Positions 7,451 to 14,783 of a stretch of 21,607 nucleotides of DNA are shown in pieces. This stretch comes from Syntrophomonas sp. UBA4911 (GTDB taxonomy: Bacteria; Bacillota; Syntrophomonadia; Syntrophomonadales; Syntrophomonadaceae). The translations under genes and the position numbers were made by a program. The stretch spans positions 30,983 to 52,589 of the forward strand of contig DHCD01000013.1 of the NCBI GenBank assembly GCA_002398105.1, written 5' to 3'. The notes under the pieces are model-generated. The model did not search any database. It was given only the letters and a program-made list of their open reading frames with translations, and had not been told where the DNA came from. Within the stretch, counting starts at the first letter, position 1, and each line of letters opens with the position of its first letter.

Positions 7451-8239
7451 ATGGCCAATTTTCCCTTTGGATTGATAGCCCTGGTAGTCATATCTATTTT
7501 AATATACTTTGGTGTGGCGCACCGGGTGCTGGACAGAATGCGACTAACGGATAAAGCGGCTCTGGCAGTTATTGCTGCCATAATTGTGGGCAGTTTTATA
7601 GATATTCCGTTAAGTTCCAGAATAACGATTAACCTGGGCGGTATTATTATGGTAGGTCTTGCCCTTTACGTCTGGCTGAGAGCAGGTACAGCCTATGAAA
7701 AAATACGCGCCCTTATCGCTGCGGCAGTAACCGCCCTGGTACTGTTTCTGGCCGGGCGCTATCTCGGTGCGGAACCGGAGAACATGTTTGTGGACCCCAT
7801 GTATATCTATCCCATTGTTGCAGGTATTGTAGGCTATCTGGCCGGCAGATCCCGGCGAGGAGCCTTCTTTGCTGCCGTTATAGGAGTTCTGGCCCTGGAT
7901 GTGGGACAATACTTTTATTTGACCCGGGCAGGCCAGGGGGGGACTGTCCATGTCGGTGGCGCCGGAGCTTTTGATGCTCTGGTACTGGCCGGCATATTGG
8001 CAGTCTTACTGGCTGAAACCATCGGCGAAATTCTGGAGAGAGCGCAAGGAGGTCCCCGGGTTGAAGACAGACCGGAAGAACTGGTCAAAAATCTAAGAGA
8101 GCCGGAACCGGCTCATAAGCCGATGGGAGAATACGAGAATAGGGAAGCTAAACCAGGACAGGATGAAGAGCGAGACCGGGCAAACGCCGGCGATGATGGG
8201 GGAGACCAGGGTGAAAATGGAGGTGATGCCCGTGCCTAA
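7451..8239 (+). CDS. DUF1614-like multi-pass membrane protein
   Basis: This is a protein of 262 residues with about six to seven hydrophobic segments in its first 200 residues and a strongly charged Glu/Arg/Lys/Gly-rich tail of about 60 residues. The motif VGSFIDIPLSS after the second segment resembles the GS-x-IN-IP motif that I associate with DUF1614 proteins of Clostridia. An aspartate is embedded in a later membrane segment (LALDVGQYF). The function is unknown. I choose the ATG at 7451 because AAGGATG stands 7-8 bases upstream; the ATG at 7442 lies inside that ribosome site. The last bases overlap the start of spoIIP, so the two are co-translated, and the association with spoIIP and the YIEGIA pair suggests a sporulation-related role (inference). 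Confidence 0.7.
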   Translation: MANFPFGLIALVVISILIYFGVAHRVLDRMRLTDKAALAVIAAIIVGSFIDIPLSSRITINLGGIIMVGLALYVWLRAGTAYEKIRALIAAAVTALVLFLAGRYLGAEPENMFVDPMYIYPIVAGIVGYLAGRSRRGAFFAAVIGVLALDVGQYFYLTRAGQGGTVHVGGAGAFDALVLAGILAVLLAETIGEILERAQGGPRVEDRPEELVKNLREPEPAHKPMGEYENREAKPGQDEERDRANAGDDGGDQGENGGDARA

Positions 8240-9287
8240 GCGTTATATTCTTTTATCCCTGTTATTGGCGCTGACGTTTTTATTAATTGGGGGCCCGGCT
8301 CTGGAAGCCCACTCTGATATGCCCAGCGGGCAGTACTTTACTCTGCTGGACGAGAATAACAATGTCATTCATCAGACTGGAATGCAGGTGCACAAGGGGG
8401 ATGAATATATCAGTGCCGATAATTCCCATTATAAAGTTATAGCTATTGACGGCACTACTGCGCGCTGTGCCTACCAAGGCCAAGAAAAAATGCCGGCGCT
8501 GGATTTCAGTACTAAGAAGAACGCCTGGATTTTAGGCGGAACCCGCTTAGCTCCCGTGCAGGCCAATAAAAAACCGACCATAGCCATTTATCATACTCAT
8601 AGTGACGAATCCTATGTTCAAGGTGATGGGACGGAAAGCGTAAATGGCAAAGGCGGCATTTACGATATAGGCCAGACTTTAAGTGAGCGTTTGCAGAAGC
8701 TGGGCTTTAATGTGGAGTACAATCGCAATAATCATAACCCGCATGATGTCAATGCCTACAGCCGTTCCCGCAAGACGGCGGCGAGCCTCTTGAAACAACA
8801 GCCCGATGTTATCCTGGATGTACATCGGGATGCTGTTCCGGCCAGTCAGTATCAAGCTGAAGTTGCGGGCAAAGAGGTTACCAAAGTAAAGCTGGTGGTA
8901 GGCAGTCAAAACCCTAATATGAAGACTAACCTGGAGTTTGCCAAACGCATTAAGTCAGCTATGGATAATAAAGCTCCGGGACTTTCCAATGGCATCTTTA
9001 TCGGCAAGGGGGATTTTAATCAGGATCTTAGTCCCCGATCCATGTTGATAGAGGTGGGATCTCACACCAACCAGAAAAGTGATGCCGAAGAAGGAGTAGC
9101 AGTTTTTGCGGATACGCTGCCTGCTTTATTGGGTGTAAATACCGTCAGCGCCGATAATGCTCCTGCGGCCAAGCCTATGACGAAGGAAAGCCAGGGGGCC
9201 GGAACCACGATTTTAATAATACTGGTGGTTGTTGCTGCAGCTGCCGGAGGTTTTTACCTGCTCAACCGAGGCGGCACCAGCAAATAG
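8232..9287 (+). CDS. spoIIP: Stage II sporulation protein P (peptidoglycan amidase/endopeptidase of engulfment)
   Basis: SpoIIP works with SpoIID and SpoIIM to cut septal peptidoglycan so that the mother-cell membrane can engulf the forespore. From the chosen GTG (8232) the protein has 351 residues. An N-terminal hydrophobic signal/anchor (about 5-26) comes first, then an extracytoplasmic N-domain, then the SpoIIP catalytic domain with IYHTHSDESY (H121, H123, E126), LDVHRDA (H198) and MLIEVGSHTN (E275). A second hydrophobic segment ends the protein (about 324-345, with an NRGG tail). The GTG is preferred because GGAGGTGAT (8219-8227) is a near-perfect ribosome site for it; the frame is open upstream to 8163 but would bury the signal sequence. 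It overlaps the DUF1614-like gene by 8 bases and is followed after one base by the YIEGIA gene. Confidence 0.92.
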   Translation: MPKRYILLSLLLALTFLLIGGPALEAHSDMPSGQYFTLLDENNNVIHQTGMQVHKGDEYISADNSHYKVIAIDGTTARCAYQGQEKMPALDFSTKKNAWILGGTRLAPVQANKKPTIAIYHTHSDESYVQGDGTESVNGKGGIYDIGQTLSERLQKLGFNVEYNRNNHNPHDVNAYSRSRKTAASLLKQQPDVILDVHRDAVPASQYQAEVAGKEVTKVKLVVGSQNPNMKTNLEFAKRIKSAMDNKAPGLSNGIFIGKGDFNQDLSPRSMLIEVGSHTNQKSDAEEGVAVFADTLPALLGVNTVSADNAPAAKPMTKESQGAGTTILIILVVVAAAAGGFYLLNRGGTSK

Positions 9288-9288
9288 A

Positions 9289-10179
9289 ATGGAAAGGTAT
9301 GGAGCTGCGATATTAATAGGGATAGCAGTAGGATTTGCGGACCGGTGGATGATGCTGCGCAGCGACTATCGCCATTATCCCACTTATCCTCATGGGCAAA
9401 TGACCCACCTGGCGCTGGGATTCATTGCTGCCAGTCTGGGGGCGGTGGCTGTTCCCGCTATAGCCAAACCCGACTATGTGGCGGTGACCTTTCTGGTACT
9501 GGCAGCCCAGCAGTTCAGGGATGTGCGTAATATGGAACGGGAAAGTTTGAACCGGCTGGAGGAAACCAAACTTATAAGGCGGGGAAGTGACTATATAGAA
9601 GGAATTGCCCGGGTATTTGAAGCCCGTAATTATCTGGTGATATTTGCCGCTTTGATCAGCAGCGCGGCTGCTTTTTGGCTGGGGTGGCAGTATGGGCTGT
9701 TATTCGGGGCCGTGGCGATAATTTTGTCCCTGTGCCTGATGAGCGGGAGCTACGTCGGTGACATTGCTGAAATATTTGCCGGTGAAGTCCATTTTCAAGA
9801 CTCTCTGCTGATGGTCAACGATATTGTTATCATGAATGTGGGACTGCCCGCCACCCGCCAAAAGATCTTGGAGGAAGGGATGGCCGTGATCATCAGGCCG
9901 AAAGATGACGACGCCCGGCTTACCCTGGACGCGCCCGGACAAAGAATGGCCATAGTCCATGATGTGGTATCAATATTGGGAAGTAAAGTGGATATTAATG
10001 AAACAGAACTTATGCCTATGGCCAGAAAACATCCGGATAAAGGATATCTGGGTTTTTTCCTCGTAGCCAATGAACCTGATCTTGATTATCTTATGGAAAT
10101 AATACGCAAGGTTCCGGTCCTGGAGTCAGCCCGGGGTACCGCGCTGAAAAGCTACTTCGGCAGAAAGGCGGCTGATTAA
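9289..10179 (+). CDS. YIEGIA-family membrane protein
   Basis: This 296-residue protein contains the family's name-giving motif YIEGIA (residues 102-107, in SDYIEGIARVFEARNYL). Membrane segments lie at about residues 5-20, 43-75, 117-135 and 140-160; the part after about residue 165 is soluble-looking and begins AGEVHFQDSLLMVND. The family occurs in spore-forming Firmicutes. I recall the Bacillus homologue as YphB in a comparable neighbourhood, but its function is not established. The ATG at 9289 follows the spoIIP stop after one base; there is no strong ribosome site, so coupling to spoIIP is likely. The frame continues upstream inside spoIIP, which I treat as non-coding for this gene. The next gene, which begins directly at its stop codon, encodes its small partner. 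Confidence 0.85.
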   Translation: MERYGAAILIGIAVGFADRWMMLRSDYRHYPTYPHGQMTHLALGFIAASLGAVAVPAIAKPDYVAVTFLVLAAQQFRDVRNMERESLNRLEETKLIRRGSDYIEGIARVFEARNYLVIFAALISSAAAFWLGWQYGLLFGAVAIILSLCLMSGSYVGDIAEIFAGEVHFQDSLLMVNDIVIMNVGLPATRQKILEEGMAVIIRPKDDDARLTLDAPGQRMAIVHDVVSILGSKVDINETELMPMARKHPDKGYLGFFLVANEPDLDYLMEIIRKVPVLESARGTALKSYFGRKAAD

Positions 10180-10374
10180 ATGGATACTGGGATATCCAAT
10201 TATATACTGGCCCTGGTGACAGTGGATGCCGGCAAAATTATATCCGGCGGGTGTCCGGTATTTCTGGCCGCCGATCAGCAGGAACAGGAAAAAATCAGCC
10301 TTTTATTAGCACGAATCCTGGGCGGGATCGTTCATGACCTGGAAAACGGAGTCTATTTTATATGCCGGCATTAA
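10180..10374 (+). CDS. Small partner protein of YIEGIA (capping complex subunit type)
   Basis: This is a 64-residue soluble-looking protein. Its ATG follows the YIEGIA stop without any gap (TAAATG), so the two are almost certainly made together. It has a central Gly-rich GGCPVFLAADQQEQEK segment and no membrane span. By size and position it matches the small proteins annotated elsewhere as the capping complex subunit for YIEGIA. The biochemical meaning of that name is not visible from sequence. It lacks cysteine pairs or other cofactor motifs. Confidence 0.7.
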   Translation: MDTGISNYILALVTVDAGKIISGGCPVFLAADQQEQEKISLLLARILGGIVHDLENGVYFICRH

Positions 10375-10392
10375 CTTGAACTAAGTGAACCC

Positions 10393-10448
10393 AGGGGACG
10401 GTTCCAGGGTGTGATCGTTAATGACACCTCGGACTGTCCCTTTGTGTC
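10393..10448. repeat. REP-like imperfect hairpin (GGGGACGGTTCC ... GGACTGTCCC)
   Basis: Bases 10395-10404 can pair with 10431-10440 (ten pairs, two of them G-T). Inside, GGTGT (10408-10412) pairs with ACACC (10424-10428), and the element ends with TTTGTGTC. Phrases like GGGGACGGTTC and TTTGTGTC are, from memory, a common dispersed palindromic repeat in Clostridia, often near Y1-type (RAYT) transposases. It fills the gap between the YIEGIA partner gene and the DUF3189 pair and could act on the mRNA between them. Only one copy is recognisable here. Confidence 0.55.
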
Positions 10449-10476
10449 AAAGCCTAATATAAAAAGGAGGGGTACG

Positions 10477-10938
10477 GTGAAAATTATCTACCATTGTTAC
10501 GGCGGTTCACATTCGTCGGTGATGGCCGCGGCCTTGCATCTGGGTCTCATACCTAAAGATCGGATACCTAATGAGAATGAGCTTATGACCATACCCTATT
10601 ATGACAAAACCACCAAGACCGATTTTGGCTCCATCAGATTTATGGGCATTGACGACTTTAAAAACGAAGTGTATGTTCTGGGCAAAAAAAGTATGGGAGA
10701 CCGGTATTCCCGTCTCCTCATGGGAATCGCCGCTATTCTGGGTCACAGCGATGATGTGCTTGTGGTCAATTGCATGAACCGGGTGAATCTGGCTATGAAA
10801 TTGGGGGGATTCAGCTCGCGAAGAATGGGAGTAGTCTCGCTGGGCAGGCCGGTACTGGTCCGCGGCAGTCAAAAAGCGTTTCTGGAACTGGTCAATCTGG
10901 TAGAAATCACCCGTTTGCGGGCCATGCATATGGTGTAA
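10477..10938 (+). CDS. DUF3189 family protein, copy 1
   Basis: This is a 153-residue soluble protein beginning with a short beta strand and a Gly/His loop, KIIYHCYGGSHSSVMAA, which looks like a Rossmann-type phosphate or nucleotide loop, although no classical Walker motif is present. Conserved-looking blocks follow: GIDDFKNEVYVLG, a helix with AAILG, and VVNCMN. It matches my recollection of DUF3189, a family of unknown function in sporulating Firmicutes. The GTG start at 10477 is chosen because AGGAGGGG stands 5-8 bases upstream; the open frame back to 10411 runs through the REP-like hairpin and is not believable. It is followed after three bases by a diverged paralogue. Confidence 0.72.
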   Translation: MKIIYHCYGGSHSSVMAAALHLGLIPKDRIPNENELMTIPYYDKTTKTDFGSIRFMGIDDFKNEVYVLGKKSMGDRYSRLLMGIAAILGHSDDVLVVNCMNRVNLAMKLGGFSSRRMGVVSLGRPVLVRGSQKAFLELVNLVEITRLRAMHMV

Positions 10939-10941
10939 GCC

Positions 10942-11376
10942 ATGGATATAATTTTTCTGGGAACCACCGGAGTCCACCATGCCCTGGTAGCAGCCCATAT
11001 TTATCTTGAAAATCTACCGGATGAAAAATATTATAATCTGCACAATTATGCCAATCTTGCCTTGGAGGCCGAAGGCGCTCCTATTTACATCGGCCGGGAT
11101 AAACCAGGTAACCGGGTTTATAGCCTGGGTGGGGGGAAAGACCTGAAGATGGCTAAAAAATCTATAGAAGACTTAACCGCTTTACTGGGATATTCATCTC
11201 GGGATTTGCTGGTACAGACCATTACCATCCCAGGGGATAAGCTATTGGCAATTTTATGCGGCATCCCGCCGGTATTGGGGGGCAGTTTATGGAGTGAACT
11301 GATCGCGGCGGTGTTACTTAAAAGCCAGTTGCCCGATATCCGCCAAAAATTAAAAACTATATTGATGCAGCAGTAA
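10942..11376 (+). CDS. DUF3189 family protein, copy 2 (diverged paralogue)
   Basis: This 144-residue protein aligns by eye with its upstream neighbour: IIFLGTTGVHHALVAAH against IIYHCYGGSHSSVMAAA at the N-terminus, IGRDKPGNRVYSLGGG against GIDDFKNEVYVLGKK in the middle, and LTALLGYSSRDLLVQ against AAILGHSDDVLVV after it. The G-x-H pattern of the first loop is kept, but the HCYGG and SS residues are lost, so the two may have different activities or form a heteromer. Its ATG follows the first copy's stop after three bases, so translation is probably coupled. It ends 20 bases before the promoter of the DUF512 gene, with no clear terminator. Function unknown. Confidence 0.68.
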   Translation: MDIIFLGTTGVHHALVAAHIYLENLPDEKYYNLHNYANLALEAEGAPIYIGRDKPGNRVYSLGGGKDLKMAKKSIEDLTALLGYSSRDLLVQTITIPGDKLLAILCGIPPVLGGSLWSELIAAVLLKSQLPDIRQKLKTILMQQ

Positions 11377-11395
11377 CTGATAAAACTATATTCAC

Positions 11396-11424
11396 TTGCG
11401 GTCAGGCTGGTTTTATTGGATAAT
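11396..11424 (+). promoter_or_regulatory. SigA-type promoter before the DUF512 gene
   Basis: TTGCGG (11396-11401) and GATAAT (11419-11424) are separated by exactly 17 bases, upstream of the DUF512 start at 11457. This would start a new transcript for the DUF512-der-plsY-gpsA series. The same TTGCGG -35 sequence appears before the ACT regulator gene at 18325. Confidence 0.55.
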
Positions 11425-11456
11425 GTTTACGAGTATGCACCAGCAGGAGGATCATC

Positions 11457-12758
11457 GTGAGCGCTCCCATTATTACAGACGTGATTACCGGCAGTATTGC
11501 TGAAGAAATGGGCTTGGAGGCAGGCGATAGCCTGATCTCTGTAAATGGTAAGGAAATTGAGGATATCATAGACTATCAGTTCTACTCCCAGGATGATTTA
11601 CTTGTCCTGGAGATAAAAAAAACCGACGGCGAGTTATGGTCGCTGGAGATTGAAAAAGATTGGAATGAGGAACTGGGCCTGGCTTTTGGTGATGTGATAT
11701 TTGACCGGATGAGAGTTTGCCGGAACCGATGTTTATTCTGTTTTGTCGACCAACTGCCGCCGGGAATGCGCAAAACCCTTTACATAAAAGATGACGATTA
11801 CCGTTATTCCTTTCTTTACGGCAATTATATAACCCTGACTAATCTCAGGGAGAAGGACTGGCGTAAAATAATTGACCTGCATCTAAGCCCGCTTTATGTT
11901 TCCATACACTGTATGGAGCCGGAATTAAGAGTAAAGATTTTAGGAAGTAAACGGGCCGCAGGTATTCGTAAGGATTTACAGCGTTTATATGATGGGGATA
12001 TCAAGATTCACACCCAGATAGTTTTGTGCCCGGGAATTAATGATGGGGCGGTATTAAAGCAAAGTATAGAAGAACTGGCCGCCTTCTATCCCTGTGTCCA
12101 ATCGGTTGGTATTGTTCCGGTGGGGCTTACCGGATATCGGACCAACCTTTTTGCTTTACAGACATTTACAGCAAGCCAGAGTCGGGATTTGATTCAGTTG
12201 ATTGATACCTATCAATCAGAATATAGAAAATCAATGCCAGGCGGGTTTGTCTATCTGGCTGATGAGTTTTATATTAAAGCGGGGGAGAAATTTCCCCCGG
12301 CCTGTTATTATGATGATTATTGCCAAATTGAGAATGGCATTGGCCTGGCCCGGGTCTTCCTGGACGAATTCGCTGCTCTGGAAGAATCGCTTCCCCAACG
12401 GATAGCTGACCGGGAAGCATATATTGTCACCGGCATATCAGCTATCCCCATACTGGAAAGGCCATGGCGGCGGCTGAATCAAATCAAAGGGTTAACCCTG
12501 GCTTTATTGCCGGTAGAAAACCGTTTTTTCGGAGGCAATGTAACTGTTACCGGCCTGTTGACCGGCAGAGACATAATGGATACACTGGGGGATAAATATA
12601 GAGGTAAACGGGTAATTCTACCGGAGATTATATTCAGGGAAGGCTACGACATCCTGCTGGACGATATTGGTCTGGACGATATACGCCGGCGTACCGGCGC
12701 CGATATCCGTACCGTTGACGGCAGTGCGGAGTCCCTGGTTCAAGCTGTTCTGGAATAA
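11457..12758 (+). CDS. DUF512 protein: PDZ-like domain plus radical-SAM-like cysteine cluster
   Basis: This is a 433-residue protein. The first ~70 residues form a PDZ-like domain (TGSIAEEMGLEAGDSLISVNG is typical of the ligand loop region). A CX3CX2C cluster follows (C88, C92, C95 in VCRNRCLFCFVDQ), the [4Fe-4S] pattern of radical-SAM enzymes. The remainder matches the DUF512 family, with segments such as HTQIVLCPGINDG and GIVPVGLTGYR. Members are widespread in Clostridia and cyanobacteria next to der, but the reaction is unknown. The GTG start follows AGGAGG by six bases and is preceded by a good promoter. The der gene begins 71 bases after its stop, which hints at a link with ribosome assembly or tRNA/rRNA modification, though this is only context. 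Confidence 0.85.
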   Translation: MSAPIITDVITGSIAEEMGLEAGDSLISVNGKEIEDIIDYQFYSQDDLLVLEIKKTDGELWSLEIEKDWNEELGLAFGDVIFDRMRVCRNRCLFCFVDQLPPGMRKTLYIKDDDYRYSFLYGNYITLTNLREKDWRKIIDLHLSPLYVSIHCMEPELRVKILGSKRAAGIRKDLQRLYDGDIKIHTQIVLCPGINDGAVLKQSIEELAAFYPCVQSVGIVPVGLTGYRTNLFALQTFTASQSRDLIQLIDTYQSEYRKSMPGGFVYLADEFYIKAGEKFPPACYYDDYCQIENGIGLARVFLDEFAALEESLPQRIADREAYIVTGISAIPILERPWRRLNQIKGLTLALLPVENRFFGGNVTVTGLLTGRDIMDTLGDKYRGKRVILPEIIFREGYDILLDDIGLDDIRRRTGADIRTVDGSAESLVQAVLE

Positions 12759-12829
12759 TTATGCATTCATGCCGCCAAATTATGAGTTTGCGCAGTGGAA
12801 TCAATGTTTAGCAATCGGAGGAATGGTGA

Positions 12830-14152
12830 ATGGCAAAACCGATAGTAGCCATAGTTGGTCGGCCCAATGTGGGCAAATCGACCCTGTTTAACCACCTTAT
12901 CGGCCAAAGAAGGGCTATAGTGGAGGATGTCCCGGGAGTTACCCGGGATCGGCTCTATGATAATTGTGATTGGGCCGGACGGGAGTTTATGGTCATAGAT
13001 ACCGGAGGCATTCGTTTTGAGGAAGGTGATATCTTTGCCCGCGAGGTGAAATTACAGGCTGAATTAGCTATAGAAGAGGCCGATGTGATTCTCTTCGTGG
13101 TTGACGCCCGGGAAGGGATAAGTGCTGAAGACGAGCAGGTAGCGAACCTTTTGCGCAGATCCGGTAAGCCGGTGGTGCTGGCTGCCAATAAAGTGGAAAA
13201 TTTTGACCGGCAACTGGAATACTACGAGTTTTATAAACTGGGTTTGGGTGAGCCCATACCGGTTTCAGCCATGCACGGCCTGAATACCAACGACCTCCTG
13301 GATGAAGTAGTAGCTCGTTTCGCTCCGGCTCAGACTTATCAGGAGGATGACAATGCCATTAAGATTGCCATTGTCGGCCGCCCCAATGTGGGTAAATCTT
13401 CCCTGGTAAATGCCTTCCTGGGTGAGCAGAGGGTTATTGTCAGCGATATCCCCGGCACCACCCGTGACGCTATCGACACTCCCTTCAGGTACGACGGCAA
13501 TGATTATATCCTGATTGATACTGCGGGGATCAGGAAAAAGTCCCGTATTAAAGAAACCACTGAACGCTACAGCGTAATCCGTTCCTTAAAAAGTATAGAG
13601 CGGGCCGATGTGGTTTTGGTTATGCTTGATGCCACGGCCGGGGTCATTGAACAGGATCAGAGGATTGCCGGCTATGTGCACGAAGCGGGCAAGGCTAATA
13701 TTGTTGTGGTAAATAAGTGGGACCTGGTGGAAAAAGACGGGCACACCATGAACAAGTTTGACAAGGATATCAGGGAAGACCTTAAATTTCTGGCCTACGC
13801 GCCCATCATGTATGTTTCCGCCCTCACCAAACGGCGGATATTCAAACTTCTGGAACTGGTTGATTTTGTAGCCGAGCAGCATAACCGCCGCATAAATACG
13901 GCTGAATTAAACCGGGTAATAAATGAAGCCATGATGTTAAACCCCCTGCCCGGAGGGGGAGGGAAAAAAGTAAAGATCTATTATACCACCCAGGTCCGCA
14001 CGGCTCCGCCGACCTTTGTTTTCTTTGCCAATCAGCCGGATAGCGTACATTTTTCTTATCTGCGCTATCTGGATAACGTTTTGCGGCAGAATTTTGGCTT
14101 TGAAGGTTCTCCTATCCGGCTCATGGTCCGTCAGAAAAGCGGAAAGGATTAG
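12830..14152 (+). CDS. der: Ribosome assembly GTPase Der (EngA)
   Basis: Der is a double-domain GTPase required for 50S subunit maturation. The 440 residues show two complete G domains and a C-terminal KH-like domain. Domain 1 has GRPNVGKST (10-18), DTGG (57-60) and NKVE (120-123). Domain 2 has GRPNVGKSS (183-191), DTAG (230-233) and VNKWDLV. The KH-like region (about 350-440) contains TAPPTFVFFANQP and ends in a basic VRQKSGKD. The G4 motif of domain 1 has E where D is usual, a variation I recall from other Der proteins. The ATG is preceded by CGGAGGAATGGTGA. The gene leads directly into plsY and gpsA, as in many Firmicutes. Confidence 0.97.
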   Translation: MAKPIVAIVGRPNVGKSTLFNHLIGQRRAIVEDVPGVTRDRLYDNCDWAGREFMVIDTGGIRFEEGDIFAREVKLQAELAIEEADVILFVVDAREGISAEDEQVANLLRRSGKPVVLAANKVENFDRQLEYYEFYKLGLGEPIPVSAMHGLNTNDLLDEVVARFAPAQTYQEDDNAIKIAIVGRPNVGKSSLVNAFLGEQRVIVSDIPGTTRDAIDTPFRYDGNDYILIDTAGIRKKSRIKETTERYSVIRSLKSIERADVVLVMLDATAGVIEQDQRIAGYVHEAGKANIVVVNKWDLVEKDGHTMNKFDKDIREDLKFLAYAPIMYVSALTKRRIFKLLELVDFVAEQHNRRINTAELNRVINEAMMLNPLPGGGGKKVKIYYTTQVRTAPPTFVFFANQPDSVHFSYLRYLDNVLRQNFGFEGSPIRLMVRQKSGKD

Positions 14153-14174
14153 ATAAAGCATAGGGGGGTTGGGT

Positions 14175-14762
14175 TTGCAAACAGTATTATTGATTCTGTT
14201 CGGTTATCTTATTGGCTCTATACCGTTTTCCTATATCGCCGGTCGGGTTTTAGCCCATACGGATGTGCGTACCCGGGGGAGCGGCAATGTAGGAGCAACC
14301 AATGTTTTCCGGACATCAGGGACCTGGGCGGCATTGCTGGCTCTGGCGGGAGACCTGTTAAAAGGGGTACTGGCTGCCTGGTTGGGTCTGACCCTGGGCG
14401 GATTATGGGGGGCCGGAATCTGTTCTCTGGCAGCGGTTCTAGGTCATTGTTATTCCCTGTTTCTGAAATTCCGGGGAGGTAAGGCGGTCGCTACTGCCGG
14501 CGGGGTGGTGCTGTTTCTCATGCCTAAAGTAGTGATAATCCTGCTTTTGCTGTTTATAGCAGTGGTCTGTATCAGCCGCTATGTGTCGCTGGCATCAATA
14601 GTAGTCGCTCTGCTGCTGCCGGTAATAGCCTTGATGCTGCATAACCCCCGGCAGTATATTCTGTTGAGTGTCTTAATGGCGTTGCTGGTAGTTTACCGGC
14701 ACCGGGAAAACATCAAAAAGCTGCGGCAGGGAACTGAGGCCCGAATTGGAGATAGAGCCTAA
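14175..14762 (+). CDS. plsY: Glycerol-3-phosphate acyltransferase PlsY
   Basis: PlsY moves the acyl group from acyl-phosphate to the sn-1 position of glycerol-3-phosphate, the first membrane step of phospholipid synthesis. The protein of 195 residues has about five to six membrane spans and the three family motifs: GSIPFSYIAGR with the following RGSGNVGATNVFR, the GHCYSLFLKFRGGKAVATA block, and a C-terminal YRHRENIKKL. I choose TTG at 14175: GGGGGG (14163-14168) lies six bases upstream, whereas the TTG at 14169 touches it. The gene stands between der and gpsA, whose product makes its substrate, so both steps of glycerolipid entry are co-expressed. Confidence 0.95.
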   Translation: MQTVLLILFGYLIGSIPFSYIAGRVLAHTDVRTRGSGNVGATNVFRTSGTWAALLALAGDLLKGVLAAWLGLTLGGLWGAGICSLAAVLGHCYSLFLKFRGGKAVATAGGVVLFLMPKVVIILLLLFIAVVCISRYVSLASIVVALLLPVIALMLHNPRQYILLSVLMALLVVYRHRENIKKLRQGTEARIGDRA

Positions 14763-14783
14763 GCCATACTTGTGGAGGTAATT

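Noticed and set aside
10411..10476. Upstream extension of DUF3189 copy 1 from the GTG at 10411
   Set aside because: The extension runs through the REP-like hairpin, while the GTG at 10477 has an excellent AGGAGGGG and gives the natural N-terminal strand.
12830..14152. NKVE instead of NKxD in the first G domain of Der as a sign of lost GTP specificity
   Set aside because: The change is conservative, occurs in other Der proteins as I recall them, and all other G motifs are intact.
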